Source: Aaosphaeria pasadenensis (lineage: Eukaryota > Ascomycota > Dothideomycetes > Pleosporales). Taken from it: a stretch of DNA of 64,000 nucleotides. The stretch is from the NCBI GenBank assembly GCA_022813625.1, contig JAKLMB010000026.1, forward strand, positions 504,194 to 568,193, written 5' to 3'. The translations under genes were made by a program, and so were the position numbers. Of this stretch, positions 34,444 to 44,921 are shown in pieces. A model generated the notes under the pieces. It made no database searches. It saw nothing but the letters and a program-made list of their open reading frames with translations, and had not been told where the DNA came from. Every line of letters begins with the position of its first letter. Position 1 is the first letter of the stretch.

Positions 34444-35075
34444 ATGAGCCTGAGCGGACCTGAATTGCAAGCTGTGGGTTTGGTCTTGGATGAGGTAGGT
34501 TCAAGTCTTGTGACCCTGACTCCTTTTTCAATGTTCTGATGTTCAACTAGGCTTTCCGCGATGACGAAGGAAATGCTGTGGATCATCCAGGCATATGTCT
34601 CCGTCTCAGCGATTTCACTTGCGAGAGACTTGCACGAGAGGAAATGGGAGATGAAGATGAGGACGTTTGCATCTCGGGGTTACAGCTCTGCCGATACGTT
34701 AACGCTGCGGAGAGCAAATTACGACAAGCACTGCGCACGGAGCCTTTGGGTAATCATGTTAAGAAGCAGGAACGATCAGAAACACCTCCAGAGGAGGTTA
34801 CTCCGGGAGATGAAGCAGGACACGCCAAGGAAGAGGAGAGAGCATCGAAGCGCGCGAATCTCGATTGGATTGTCAGGACAGAGCATCAACTCAGAGCTTC
34901 TCAGACTAGGTTGTTGTCTATGGAGAAACTGCTTTACAGTAACGTTCGAGCAAACTGCGACTATGCTTTCTGCCCCGACTGTATCTCTCGACGTCGTGAT
35001 GCCCTATGCATCTCTATCTGCTCCGACGTGCCTCTGCCATCGATCGCCTTCCCAGTATCATCTCTGAACCCGTAA
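34444..35075 (+). CDS. Hypothetical protein, 191 aa, Glu/Lys-rich
   Basis: Two exons, 34444-34494 and 34551-35075, joined by a 56-nt intron (donor GTAGGT, acceptor CAACTAG). The spliced N-terminus reads MSLSGPELQAVGLVLDEAFR, then a charged helical region (EEVTPGDEAGHAKEEERASK) and a Cys-containing end (CDYAFCPDCISRRR). The good splice sites and sensible composition support a real gene, but no family is recognised. The last ~115 bp overlap the opposite-strand C2H2 gene (34961-35731), so either its end or that gene's end may be wrong. A later splice that removes the overlap is possible. Confidence 0.45.
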
Positions 35076-35731
35076 TCCCACACAATCTCAGAATGAAGAT
35101 CTCGGAACACCCGATACAACATAGTGGGATGGGCCGTATACCGCCACTCTATCTCGATTATACGGCGTGCGGCCGGCGTCGGTGCCTGTGTCTTGTGTGC
35201 GTCGTGCTCCTGCAGATGAAGGAGGAAGTTGCTTCGAAACAGCCAGATTTCGCCGTGGGCGGGACACGAAGGCAGCTTACATGGATAAGCCCATATGTGT
35301 TCGGGAGGGAGGTCGGCATCATCGTCGTCAACCTCGTCATCGAATTCGGAAGGTGTAGCACGACCGGGAGGAGTAGCACGACCGGGAGAGGTAGAACGAT
35401 CGGAAGGAGTAGGAGTAGAACGACCGGAAGGAGTAGGAGTAGAACGACCAGAAGGAGTAGGAGTACAACGACCGAAAGGAGTAGAACGACCGGAAGGAGT
35501 GGAAGTAGAACGACTGGGAGGAGTACAATGAACAGAACGAGTAGGAGTACAGCGGCCGGAAGGAGTAGAACGACCGGAAGGAGTAGGAGTACAACGACCA
35601 GAAGGAGTAGAACAACCGGAAGGAGTAGGAGTAGAACGATTGGGAGGAGTACAACGACCGGAAGGAGTACAACGACCGGAAGGAGTACAACGACCGGAAG
35701 GAGTAGAACGGCTGGACATTGAGGTAGTCAT
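34961..35731 (-). CDS. C2H2-like zinc-finger protein with TPSGRS minisatellite
   Basis: 256 residues from the ATG at 35731 (the frame stays open upstream, with another ATG at 35905). Residues ~7-120 are a Ser/Thr/Pro/Arg array built from TPSGRS/CTPSGRCT-type units encoded by 15/18-bp repeats. A short acidic stretch (EFDDEVDDDDADLPPE) follows, then one zinc-finger pattern, C-x4-C-x15-H-x3-H, in YPCKLPSCPAHG...LLHLQEH. The C-terminus (RRIIEIEWRY, then RVFRDLHSEIVWDYGFRDD) is unrecognised. Because the array is open in all frames, the call rests on the zinc finger and tail. Role unknown; DNA or RNA binding is possible. It overlaps the 3' end of the plus-strand hypothetical gene. Confidence 0.55.
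   Translation of the reverse strand: MTTSMSSRSTPSGRCTPSGRCTPSGRCTPPNRSTPTPSGCSTPSGRCTPTPSGRSTPSGRCTPTRSVHCTPPSRSTSTPSGRSTPFGRCTPTPSGRSTPTPSGRSTPTPSDRSTSPGRATPPGRATPSEFDDEVDDDDADLPPEHIWAYPCKLPSCPAHGEIWLFRSNFLLHLQEHDAHKTQAPTPAARRIIEIEWRYTAHPTMLYRVFRDLHSEIVWDYGFRDDTGKAIDGRGTSEQIEMHRASRRREIQSGQKA
35345..35716. repeat. 15/18-bp coding minisatellite
   Basis: Plus-strand units of CGACCGGAAGGAGTA with optional GGAGTA insertions, about 22 copies, in frame with the C2H2 protein on the minus strand. Confidence 0.9.
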
Positions 35732-36357
35732 GCTTTGGTAGCGTAGGTTGTTGGGGCGGTAATACGATAGGACTGGTGCACTGATGGCAGATGTGAGAGA
35801 CAGAGCCTTCACAGATGATTTTGAATGCTGAAAAGAAAGTGTGTGTGTATCGTCGCACAACATGTTCATTGTATCCTCGCCACTGATGGCCCAAGCTCGA
35901 TTCATCGAAGCTGGGGTGCAATACAGGAAGCTTATGAAGAAAACGGCCCTGCCTGAGCGAACGTTTGTGACTGCAGCACGTTTCGGCTGGCCATTTGGCT
36001 TCGTTGTCCAATGGCAAACTCTCAAGCCCTGTTGGGACGAGCTTTTCTCGGAGCCTTTGCGAATGGAAAAAAGAATCTACTCAAAATGCTGAATGAGAAC
36101 AAAGTCTGATTTGATATCTGTTGTTGAACTGAAATCGCTGCACAAAATCATGCTATGAAATGGTTGGCGCCCGAACTGTGCGAAAGAGACAAGACAGGGA
36201 AGGGTCGACGCACATCATGAAATACATTTCGTTCGATATCCAGGCAGCCGTTACTCTGAACTATATTTTGAGACCATATCAATACGTCCCTTCCCGTCTC
36301 GTCTCATCAACGTCTTTCGCGCACATACCTTTCCAACGACGCTCCACTGGGACCTAC
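35732..36357. other. Intergenic between C2H2 gene and hydrolase gene
   Basis: 626 bp with no separate gene. The C2H2 frame extends some way into it, so its 5' end may lie here. Confidence 0.5.
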
Positions 36358-37909
36358 TTACTCGACATCCAGCCCTGGCTTGAACGTCTTCACATTGAAC
36401 GCCCTCCTGACCGCCAGCCCGACCTGCGCGAACCCGACAACCTGGTTATGCCCACCGTACCTCACAACCTCCAGCTCCACGGTCCTCTTCCCGTCGGCGT
36501 CCTCCACCCTCCTGTACGCAAATGCGCCCCTCTTCACCCTGTCCCCGCCGTGGATGCTGCGGCGCTCGTGGTCTGAGATTACGTTCTCCTCTCCGAGGAA
36601 AGATTTCTCCAGCGAGGTGAACAGCTTCTCGCTGGTCTGGTACCCAATGTCCTGGTCGTTTCGCGCGTGAATGATGCGAATGTGCGTCGACGCCGGAGTC
36701 TTCGTGGAGGAGATCAGGGCGCGCAGGCGGTCCTGCGTGGGCCAGTGGTCGAGGATCTTGGATTCCAGGAATCTGGCTATGCGCGGGTACGGTTGCAAGG
36801 GCTTGAGCACAGGGAATATCCCGGCCATGTTGTATGTTTTCAAGAGCTCCGGGAGGTTCGAGAAGGGTGCCACGAGGATAATTGCAGCGAAGGATATCGG
36901 CGCTTTTGGTGCTGGTGGGGAGATGGTGGTGGCGAGCGTGGAGGGAAGGTAGACGGATGTTGGGTCCGTGAAGTAGAGGGCTGAAGCGGCTGTAACAGCG
37001 GTTCCAAGACTCTGGCCAAGGAGAACCGTACGGTCGGCAGGGTGTTTGAGCGTGTGGAGGACGTAGTTGATCATGCTTATTGCATCCGTAATTAGTCCGG
37101 TCTCGGTAGGAATATGGGGCGCATTGTTGAGAGTCGATATACCAAATCCACGATAGTCGCACGTTATGAGATGAGTGTGGGATATCCCAGATATGGAACG
37201 GTAGGTCGCTGGCCGATATCCCTGCGCCAGGTGGCCAGCATTCTAGAAGCCATCAGAAACTTTCCAAAACGAGTAACAAGACCAATGCATGATTGAAAGC
37301 CCTATTCAAGGATAGGGCAAAAAAAAGACAAATTTGGGAAGGGGGGGGGGGGGGGGGGGTAACGTTATTGCACTTACCCCGTGGAAATTGACAACCACTT
37401 TGCTCTTCGAGTCTCTCTTGAAAAGCTTGTAGCCCACCGTCTTCGTCAGGTCCTCTACGACCAAACCTGTGACGGTTTCTTGAACCAATTCCGCTTCGTT
37501 CTCCAGGTAGACGTCCATCGGCAATACATGCCAGCAATGCAGTGTCTCATCGTCACTCGTTTGGAGATGAAAAGGCGTCACCTGACCCTCTACACATGAT
37601 GTCAGTCATTACCGAGACTTTCCTGGAGCATATAGCTCTTGCAACATTCTAAAATCATGTCGAGAGGAAGAACCTACTAGCAAACCCAAATTCTTCAGGG
37701 TTCGAAACATTATTCCAGAACCCTGTATGCAACTTATGTGCATATAATGCACTTCCATCACATCAGCATATCGTGCTTAAATTTCCAATGTACACTTACT
37801 GCCGCTGAATGGTGGGATTGATCAGCGCGATCAGGAAGGATGCCCATATCGCACCTACGCCTGCTAATACATAGTAGGACTGTTTGAGGATGGGCTTGAG
37901 CTGAGGCAT
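36358..37909 (-). CDS. ABHD12/Bem46-like alpha/beta hydrolase, membrane-anchored
   Basis: Four exons (37909-37800, 37751-37678, 37589-37378, 37242-36358; introns 48, 88 and 135 nt) encode 426 residues. A hydrophobic segment near residues 12-30 (YYVLAGVGAIWASFLIALI) predicts a single membrane anchor. The hydrolase fold shows VVVNFHGNAGH (oxyanion region, NAGH at 133-136), CDYRGFG, the nucleophile elbow LLGQSLG (Ser210), HARNDQDIG (acid, Asp328) and RYGGHNQ (catalytic His397). The ABHD12/Bem46 group includes lysophospholipase-type enzymes, so a membrane lipid substrate is likely but unproven. The second intron has an AG donor context (CTA/GTAGGT) fixed by frame and by the conserved NPEEFGFAKGQVTPF junction. 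The third intron contains a G19 run. Confidence 0.92.
37341..37359. repeat. G19 homopolymer inside an intron
   Basis: Nineteen consecutive G on the plus strand (C-run in the transcript), within intron 3 of the alpha/beta hydrolase gene. Confidence 0.95.
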
Positions 37910-38743
37910 TGTGGATGCGGGGTCGCCCTTGGGATAAGAGGAAAGATGACAGCCTTTAAAAACAGGCAATTCAAGAAAGGATCAAAGAAATCTGTGTTGT
38001 TACAATGTTGTACAGTCCATAGTCGTCAAGCAGAGTTGGTGCACGAAGAGAGATGTTTGGCCTCGGACGTCGTGGAGTTGGATGCGATAACAACGACACT
38101 AGTCCCGAATTGGCAGCTGGGTTGAATTCGGCAGAGCGCTGCTTTGGTGCTTTGGTCTGTGGCCAGTTGCAATCAGTGTCAATGTTGCAATCAGTGTCAA
38201 TGTTGCAATCAGTGTCAATCTTGGTAATTTTAGAAGGGGAGTGTATGGCCAAGTCCATACTCTGCAAATATGGGGATTGAGCATGAAAAAGCGGAATAAA
38301 TCAGTTTTCTAATATCAGTTCCAGTAGCATGCACGGAGGAGAGTATAGGCAGTAGATAGCAGCAAATATGGAGCAAGCTTTGAAATTTGGTATGGATTTG
38401 ACAGTAAAAACTAGGACAAATAGATCGATTGCTCGATTCAAGAATGCTACAATCCTATCACGCAAAAATAATTCCTTCAATCGCCCCGTGGATCACAACG
38501 ATGCACAAGGCAAGGTTATGTCTCTCCTCAAAATGAGCCTCTGGTCGGTGCAATCTTTGGGCTCATAGGGCAGTTAGACGTTTTCCCCCTTATAACGCCC
38601 GCAATGCAAAGATGAACAGATATGGGCAAAAATACTGAAAAACGCATACCCCTTCTCTTGAGGTAGCGAAAGCACATGTTGTACAAACGGACTTTGGTTG
38701 ATGGAGAAGGTCTTGGTTATATCTCAAAAGACACCAAACTCAT
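37910..38743. other. Intergenic, hydrolase 5' / SPT5 3' region
   Basis: 834 bp with no gene. It includes an 18-bp triple repeat at 38167-38219. Confidence 0.6.
38167..38219. repeat. 18-bp tandem repeat, ~3 copies
   Basis: TTGCAATCAGTGTCAATG repeated three times, the last incomplete. Confidence 0.95.
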
Positions 38744-41700
38744 CTAGTCATACCTGGGATCTTCATCATAACCGCTCGGTGCGGGTGTCTCTGGCGCCGC
38801 CCAGGCTCCTGGTGTGGGTGCTGCAGCAGGCGTCGCAGCTGCCCCGTATCCACCATAACCCTTCGACAGACCAGTGGTATTGCCAGGTGTAGGCGCAGTG
38901 AAATTCCCGGGCGTAGGCGCGTCTACTGGGCCAGGCGTTGGGGCCGTAAGTCCATAGTCGCCTGGTGTAGGGGCATAAGCAGCTGGGGTTGGGGCGCTAT
39001 AACCTCCTGGGGTGGGTGCAGAAAGATTGGTCCTGGAGTTTGATGATGAGTTGCCGCCCCAGGATGGACCTGGTGTGCGTCCACCAGCATGGAAGCCTCC
39101 GCCGTATGCGGTTCGTGCGCCATCGTTTCCGCCATAAGATGTTGTTGCTCCACCATAGGATGTTCCGCCGCCATATGAAGTTCTTGCACCATCACCGCCA
39201 TATGCAGTGCGAGATCCGTCGCCGCCATAAGCCGTTCGACTTCCGTCTCCTCCGTATGATGTGCGGTCACCGCCGCCCCATCCTGGAGTACGGCCACCTC
39301 CACCCCCACCCCAACCTGGAGTACGACCCCCTGAAGGTGTTGCACCCCACGAAGGGCCATCGCGTTTCGATCCCCAGCCTGGAGTGCGTCCACTGTTGTG
39401 GTTTGGTGTGGCGCCGGGATAGCCTCCTCCACGCGATCTGTTGGGGAACTTGCCACCGCCGTAGTCCATGCTTTGGCCAGTGAGAGGATCTTTAATGGTG
39501 AGTAGCTCCCTCTTGATTGTGATCTGCTTGTTCTTCGTGTGCAGTTCAATGCGAGCGTCACTTCCATTTGTATCCTTCACGATACCCAGGAGACCTTTGT
39601 AGGGTCCCTTACGGATGACGATGGTCTTGCCAATCATCTTGTCGCGACCCATCGAGCGAGGAGGAGGCATGGCACCGGCATTTGGACCTTGTGGCTGCAT
39701 GCCAGGATTCAATTTCGAGAGGTCAGGCCCAGATGCTTGAGCACGTCCACTCTTAGCCGCCATAGTAGTGACGTTTTGCCCTCGAACAACAAAGAGACCG
39801 CCATTCTCAAGGATCTCTCGGTTCTGGACGAACAAAAGCCCTCTGTGAATGTAAATGACCTTTCCTTGTCTCCCCTCTCCACCATGCTCTTTGACAGTGT
39901 CGTCATTTCGGATCTCGGCGCCATCACGATCGGTAGCAACAGCGTTACGATTCCTGCCAACAATAGTGGAGACCTGGGTGTGCAGAATGTTTCGGACGTT
40001 GGCGTTCTGATCAAGAACACGCAAGATCTCACGGTCGACCTTGATGACACACCCAACAGTAGCAGCACTGACAGTAAAATTAGTAATGATAAAGACGTTG
40101 TGAGCAGGAGAAACTTACTCAATCTGCACCAGGTCGTATAGCTCGAAATTGGAATCAGTTCCCAGTGTAGCAGAGTCGGCAGCACGCTTTAAGTCTTTGC
40201 TGAACACCGTAATTTCGGTTTGGGTGGAATCGCAAAGCAGCGTCACCTTATCATCGCGTATCTTCGTAACCATACCCACTTCATCGATATATTTGCTGCC
40301 ACCAATGACCTTCACGTGGTCACCGTCGCGGAAAAGCTTCCGTAGAGTTTTCACTGGGGCTTCAATGCTTCTGCCCTTAAGGTCGCCCTCTAAAACTTTG
40401 AGTGTAACAATGTCGCCCGTGACGGACACCGTAGTACCGCGAATGCCCTTCTGCTCACCATCATAGATCTCAACATTGTCACCACTGATGAATGAAGATC
40501 CTGACTGGGCAGCTTTCTGGGCAGCTTGAACAGCCACGAGATCCAATGTTTCCGTTCCATCGGCACCTGTGACGGCAAAGAACTGCATCTCTTCCATCTT
40601 GGGGTTGACGTTCTCTGCACTGACAAAGTTGACCTTCACGTCCTTGATCAAGAAGCCACCTTGATAGTCTTCACCCTTATAAGTGAAATGCCGAGATCCA
40701 GCGGACCCCTGTACACTGAGATGCTTCATATGCCTCTTTCTGGCTTCGACATCATTGAAAAGCTTCTGGGGCGGACGTTCGACGGTTCGACCAAACATAG
40801 GACGCTTGCGCTTGGCTCCATCGGCAGCATTTGCATCCTCTCCGAGGCCATAATCCAGACGAGGCACGAGTTGGACGGTGCAGTCAAGACCATTTGAGTG
40901 CACCTCCACAACTTTTGCCAAATCACCACGGTATAGAGGAGGACGGACCATGCGGACGAATTTTCCTTCCTCGAGAGGCGTACGCTTGCGTTTACGAAGC
41001 AGATCCGGTCGCTCTTTGACCTCGATAGCGATCTGTGGCTGGCTCATGAATATGTTCTGGACACCATCGATGAGGGAGAGCATATCCTGTTTCGCATCTG
41101 CCTCAAGATACATATAGCCCGTCATGGTACCGCCGCGCTCGAATGCTGAGTAAACTCCAATTTGTCGACCAGCTCGCGCGTAATCGTCGATCTTCTTTGT
41201 AAGGGCCATGACGATCTCCCTCTCCTTGCCTGGCCTGACTTTGATAGCCCAGATCGAGGGATCATTGACAGTAGGCAGAGAGAGAGGAACGGCACCAGCT
41301 GCACCTCGCGAGGCTGCTTGCATTTGTCTCCGCCTGAACTTCTCTTCAAATTGTTTCGCAATCTGTTCGGCATCTTGTTGATCATTGGCCTGTCGCTTCA
41401 AGTCCAATTCGCGATGGCGGCGGTCGTCAAGATCGGCAGCGGTCTGTTCCAAAAGATCGTCCGGGTGTACCTCATCGACGACCTCATCGTCACCTTCCTC
41501 CTCCTCGTCTTCCTCGTCATCGACTTCGGCTTCGACATCGAGGAAGACGTTTCGCCTTGCCTTCTTCCTGCGCTTGTGTGGGCGTTGCTGCTTCGTGTTA
41601 GCGAGATTTGGGAAAAGTTGGGAGAGCCCAGGCATACCACTACGTCTTCCTCATCCTCGTCCTCTTCCTCTTCCTCCTCGTCATCCTCGTTCTCTTCATC

Positions 41701-41919
41701 GTCGTCGCCTCCTCCATCTTCCTCCTCATCCTCTTCATCATCGTCCACGCGTTTTCGGGGCGCAGAAGGTTCCTCATCACCTTCGTCATCGTCATCCTCT
41801 ACGGCAGGCCTTCGCTTTACAGTATTGCTCGCTCGGACATCCTCATCATCAATCTCGGGCGCGGGATTGAAGTCATCATCGTCTGACTCTGACCCACTAC
41901 GGTTGTCGTAGCCAGACAT
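38744..41919 (-). CDS. spt5: Transcription elongation factor SPT5
   Basis: Three exons (41919-41638, 41587-40119, 40067-38744; introns 50 and 51 nt) encode 1024 residues. Spt5 pairs with Spt4 (DSIF) on RNA polymerase II to promote elongation and couple processing. Domains in order: an acidic N-terminus (to ~residue 135, long D/E runs); the NGN domain (~200-295: WAIKVRPGKEREIVMAL, GYMYLEADAKQDM); several KOW motifs (FVRMVRPPLYRGDLAKVVEV; GDNVEIYDGEQKGIRG; DGDHVKVIGGSKYIDEVGMV; KTIVIRKGPYKGLLGIVKD); and a C-terminal repeat region from about 790 with SGGRTPGW-type, GGDGSRTAYGG and APTPG units. CTR units of this kind are phosphorylation targets of CDK9/Bur1 in other organisms. The first acceptor is AAGCAG, a NAGNAG site that could add one Gln. 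The second intron carries TACTAAT. Confidence 0.97.
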
Positions 41920-42402
41920 GATGTTGTGGTGCAGTGAAACTGCGACGGGTCGAGGAGCTTGCGCGAGAGGAGCTGGCTGTGATGCGGAGTTGACACGGTG
42001 GCGAGGTTGCAATGTAGGCGGTGGGAGGTTGGAATCTAAAAATACACGTTCGCGCTCCTGTAATAGAATGAGAGGAGGGGGTTGAGAGGATAAGAAGAAA
42101 GGGTGATGGACGGGTGAGAGCAGCGGTGGGCTTTGTTATGTGGTCATTGAGTAGTGAAGTGAGCATTCGAAAGTTGAGCATTCGAAAGAGGAGCACGGAC
42201 CACAGACGACTTGGCATTGTCCTTCGGGGGAGCAACGCTCTCCGAGGAACAAAATGAAACCACCGGCTTGCTCGCAGCAATAATGCGACAATGGACAAAA
42301 GGTATTGTATTCACCTAGACAGCAACAAGGATACAACGACAAACTGAATCCACATTCGCTCCACATACATCTCGCCTGAGGTGCAAAGTCCTTCACACAC
42401 AC
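41920..42402. other. Intergenic, SPT5 5' / oxidoreductase 3' region
   Basis: 483 bp holding the SPT5 promoter and leader. No other feature. Confidence 0.6.
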
Positions 42403-43664
42403 TCACAATCGAGCCTTGAGTTCCCTTTCTGCCTCCTCATTGATCCGTACAATCGCCCTTCCCCATACAGTGTGTTTTCCTAGGTCAATTAATGCCTGTG
42501 ATACAGACTCAAGTCCGACGTAGTCCTTCTTATAGATGATTGGTTTGATACTTTCATTCACCACCAAATCCATAAAACCATTCCAGACCTCCTCTGTTCT
42601 GGTTGAATCCTGGCGGCCGTCCTCGCCGAACCTCTAAATGGAAGCAGTTAGACGGCTGATTTTCGATGTTGGGAAGCGATCGGAACTCACATATCCATGC
42701 ACCATGGCAGACTTCAAAAGGATCCGGTTTGCCTGAATATTTTCCATTTTCCCTTCTCTGGCAGCGAACCCAACGATCACAAGTCTTCCTCGGTATCTCA
42801 AGCACCTCAGTCCACTTTCGACCGCTCCGATCGCATCATATACCACATGAACACCCTGCCCATCCTCAGTCATTGCCTTGACCTTGTTCTCCCAGTCCTT
42901 CTCATGATAGTCGACGACGCCGTCCGCCCCTGTGCTCTTAATCATGCGCGCCTTTTCCTCGTCGCCAACAACGGCAATCACCTTAGCCCCGAGTGCCTTT
43001 GCAATCTGCACGGCCATCACCCCCAACCCGCCAGAGGCCCCCAAGATCAACGCAGTCTCACCCCGCTTTAAATTCGCTACTGACACCAGGCTGCCCCAGC
43101 TGATGGCTCCAGAGGCGCCTACAGCACAAGCCTCAGCGTTGGTCCATTGCTTAGGGACCTCCCGCAAGCCGTTCTCGTCGGCATAGATGTGCTCTGCAAA
43201 GGAACCAAGCGTGGCGCCGAAAACCCGTGTTCCTGGTCTCAGACTTGATGACGGTGGTGCTGATGTTACGATCCCGGCAAATTCGTTTCCTCTGAATGAA
43301 ATCAATCAATCAGCAAACACGAAGCTTCCAAATGATGGCCAAACTTCAAGATCGAGCAGACAAATGATCGACGCTTGTCGCGAATAGACTGCAAGGCTGC
43401 AAGCAGACTCACAATATGAATGGCGGTTTCACATGTCGACCATTGTTCTGATGTAAACCTTGCGCATATAACATATCCACATGTGTCAAAGCTGCATGTG
43501 TGATTTGAACTCCAATGTCACGCGGACCCTTGGGTTTTGGAGAGGGAACATCTTTTGGGCTCAATGTTGCGAGGTCCTGTGATTTCACAAATAATCAGAG
43601 ATCAAGCTACTAGTAGGTTCAGAACTCTTACCCTCACAAACTCATCTATGCGTATGGCTTTCAT
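42403..43664 (-). CDS. Quinone oxidoreductase-like medium-chain reductase (MDR family)
   Basis: Four exons (43664-43632, 43576-43413, 43291-42691, 42633-42403; introns 55, 121 and 57 nt) give 342 residues. A GroES-like N-terminal domain begins MKAIRIDEFVR and includes DIGVQITHAALTHVDML and GNEFAGIV. The Rossmann domain shows the NADPH-binding glycine motif LILGASGGLGVMAVQIAKALGAKVIAV, then STGADGVVDY and VVYDAIGAVESGLRCLRYRGRLVIVGFAAR. The family reduces quinones or alpha,beta-unsaturated carbonyls with NADPH. Cys residues for a catalytic zinc are not at the expected sites, which fits the zinc-free quinone oxidoreductase branch. The exact substrate is unknown. Length is normal for the family. 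Confidence 0.92.
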
Positions 43665-44921
43665 GTTTCAGGAGATGCTCGGGATTCGCTGATCTTTGCA
43701 GCAATGTCCATTATTATAGGTGGATGTCTTCATCGGCCTCGCTTTGTAGGTATATCGATGGGTTTGGAGATGCGCTACGGGAGATCGACAGTGGGGTCGA
43801 ATTGCCGAGGTTTGGATACAAGCGCAAAGTTGAAGACAGACTCGACCAACTCGGCTCTTCACTTCCGACTTGTTTGAGATTCCGAGGAAGATTGAAATCG
43901 ATATGCATTTAGAAACTACCTTGGTCCGAGATTACAAAGCATCGATCCAAACATGAACTCAAAAGTGTGTCATAATAGAAGAAGTTCTTCTTTTCGAAAG
44001 TGGCATAAGACAGTGTACAAAACAAAAGGTAAACAATGAAATAAACTAGCCAAGGCTACTTCGAGAAAGCGTTGCGCCATACCTTCGTGGGCACATGCGA
44101 ACATGCGAGAATCGAATTGGTCTAGACGCTCAAAAGATATCCGCCCAAGTTGTCCAAGGTGCCGCACGCTAGATAAGTTGAGATCGTGTCGCCATGCAAT
44201 TAGACCGCCAAAAGGGAAGCTTGGGAAAATGTATATACATAGTCGCATAAAGTCATCAAGGCATAAATCCGAATGTGTGGTTAAAATCTGGAGACAAGAA
44301 TCGGACATGGTCAGGTCAGCTAGTATTGGGTCGATTCGCATCCTGGTCGATACAGTTCGCGTTCTGGTGTACGTATCTGGAGAGGCCGTGCATCGGACAA
44401 GAACGTTTGATAGTTATGTATGGGAGGCAGATGATCCAGGCTATGCAGGCCTATGATAGAGGTGCATTCAGGGATACTTAGAATAGCAAGTACGGCGCAC
44501 CTAGTTGAGCGGCAACAACCATAATGTGCAGGTCGGTCATTGCTGATACATCTTGGACATATGCCAACCGGTAAGCTCCTGCCAAACGCTGTCCAATGTC
44601 CGTCTTGCGAGGAGCTGCCCACACTCGTTGATGCGTGCTTGTGTATGCAGAGCGGCACGCAAGATGACCGCTGGTCTGCCCGAACTACGGTGTAGGGTTT
44701 GATCGGTACAGGCTAAAGATGAAACCCTGCCGACATGTTCGTCTATGTGCGTGGCCGTTTTGGAGAAGACGTGTCCGCCACATCCTGGGCGAGGCGGGGC
44801 AACATCATTTTCCATTGATCGAACCGTAGAATGGATGACATGAGTTGCGAAAAGTCCCGATTTCGATCGGAGGCATTCAGTGGACCACGAAGAATCGGAG
44901 CGACCGTTCTTTGCTTCTTGT
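43665..44921. other. Intergenic, no supported gene
   Basis: 1.26 kb between two minus-strand genes. ORFs are short and lack features; likely promoter of the oxidoreductase and 3' UTR of the F-box gene. Confidence 0.5.

Noticed and set aside
35006..35722. Plus-strand ORF of Thr-Gly-Arg-Ser repeats
   Set aside because: Antisense shadow of the minisatellite in the minus-strand C2H2 gene.
41162..41911. Plus-strand poly-Ser ORF
   Set aside because: Shadow of the Asp/Glu-rich N-terminus of SPT5.
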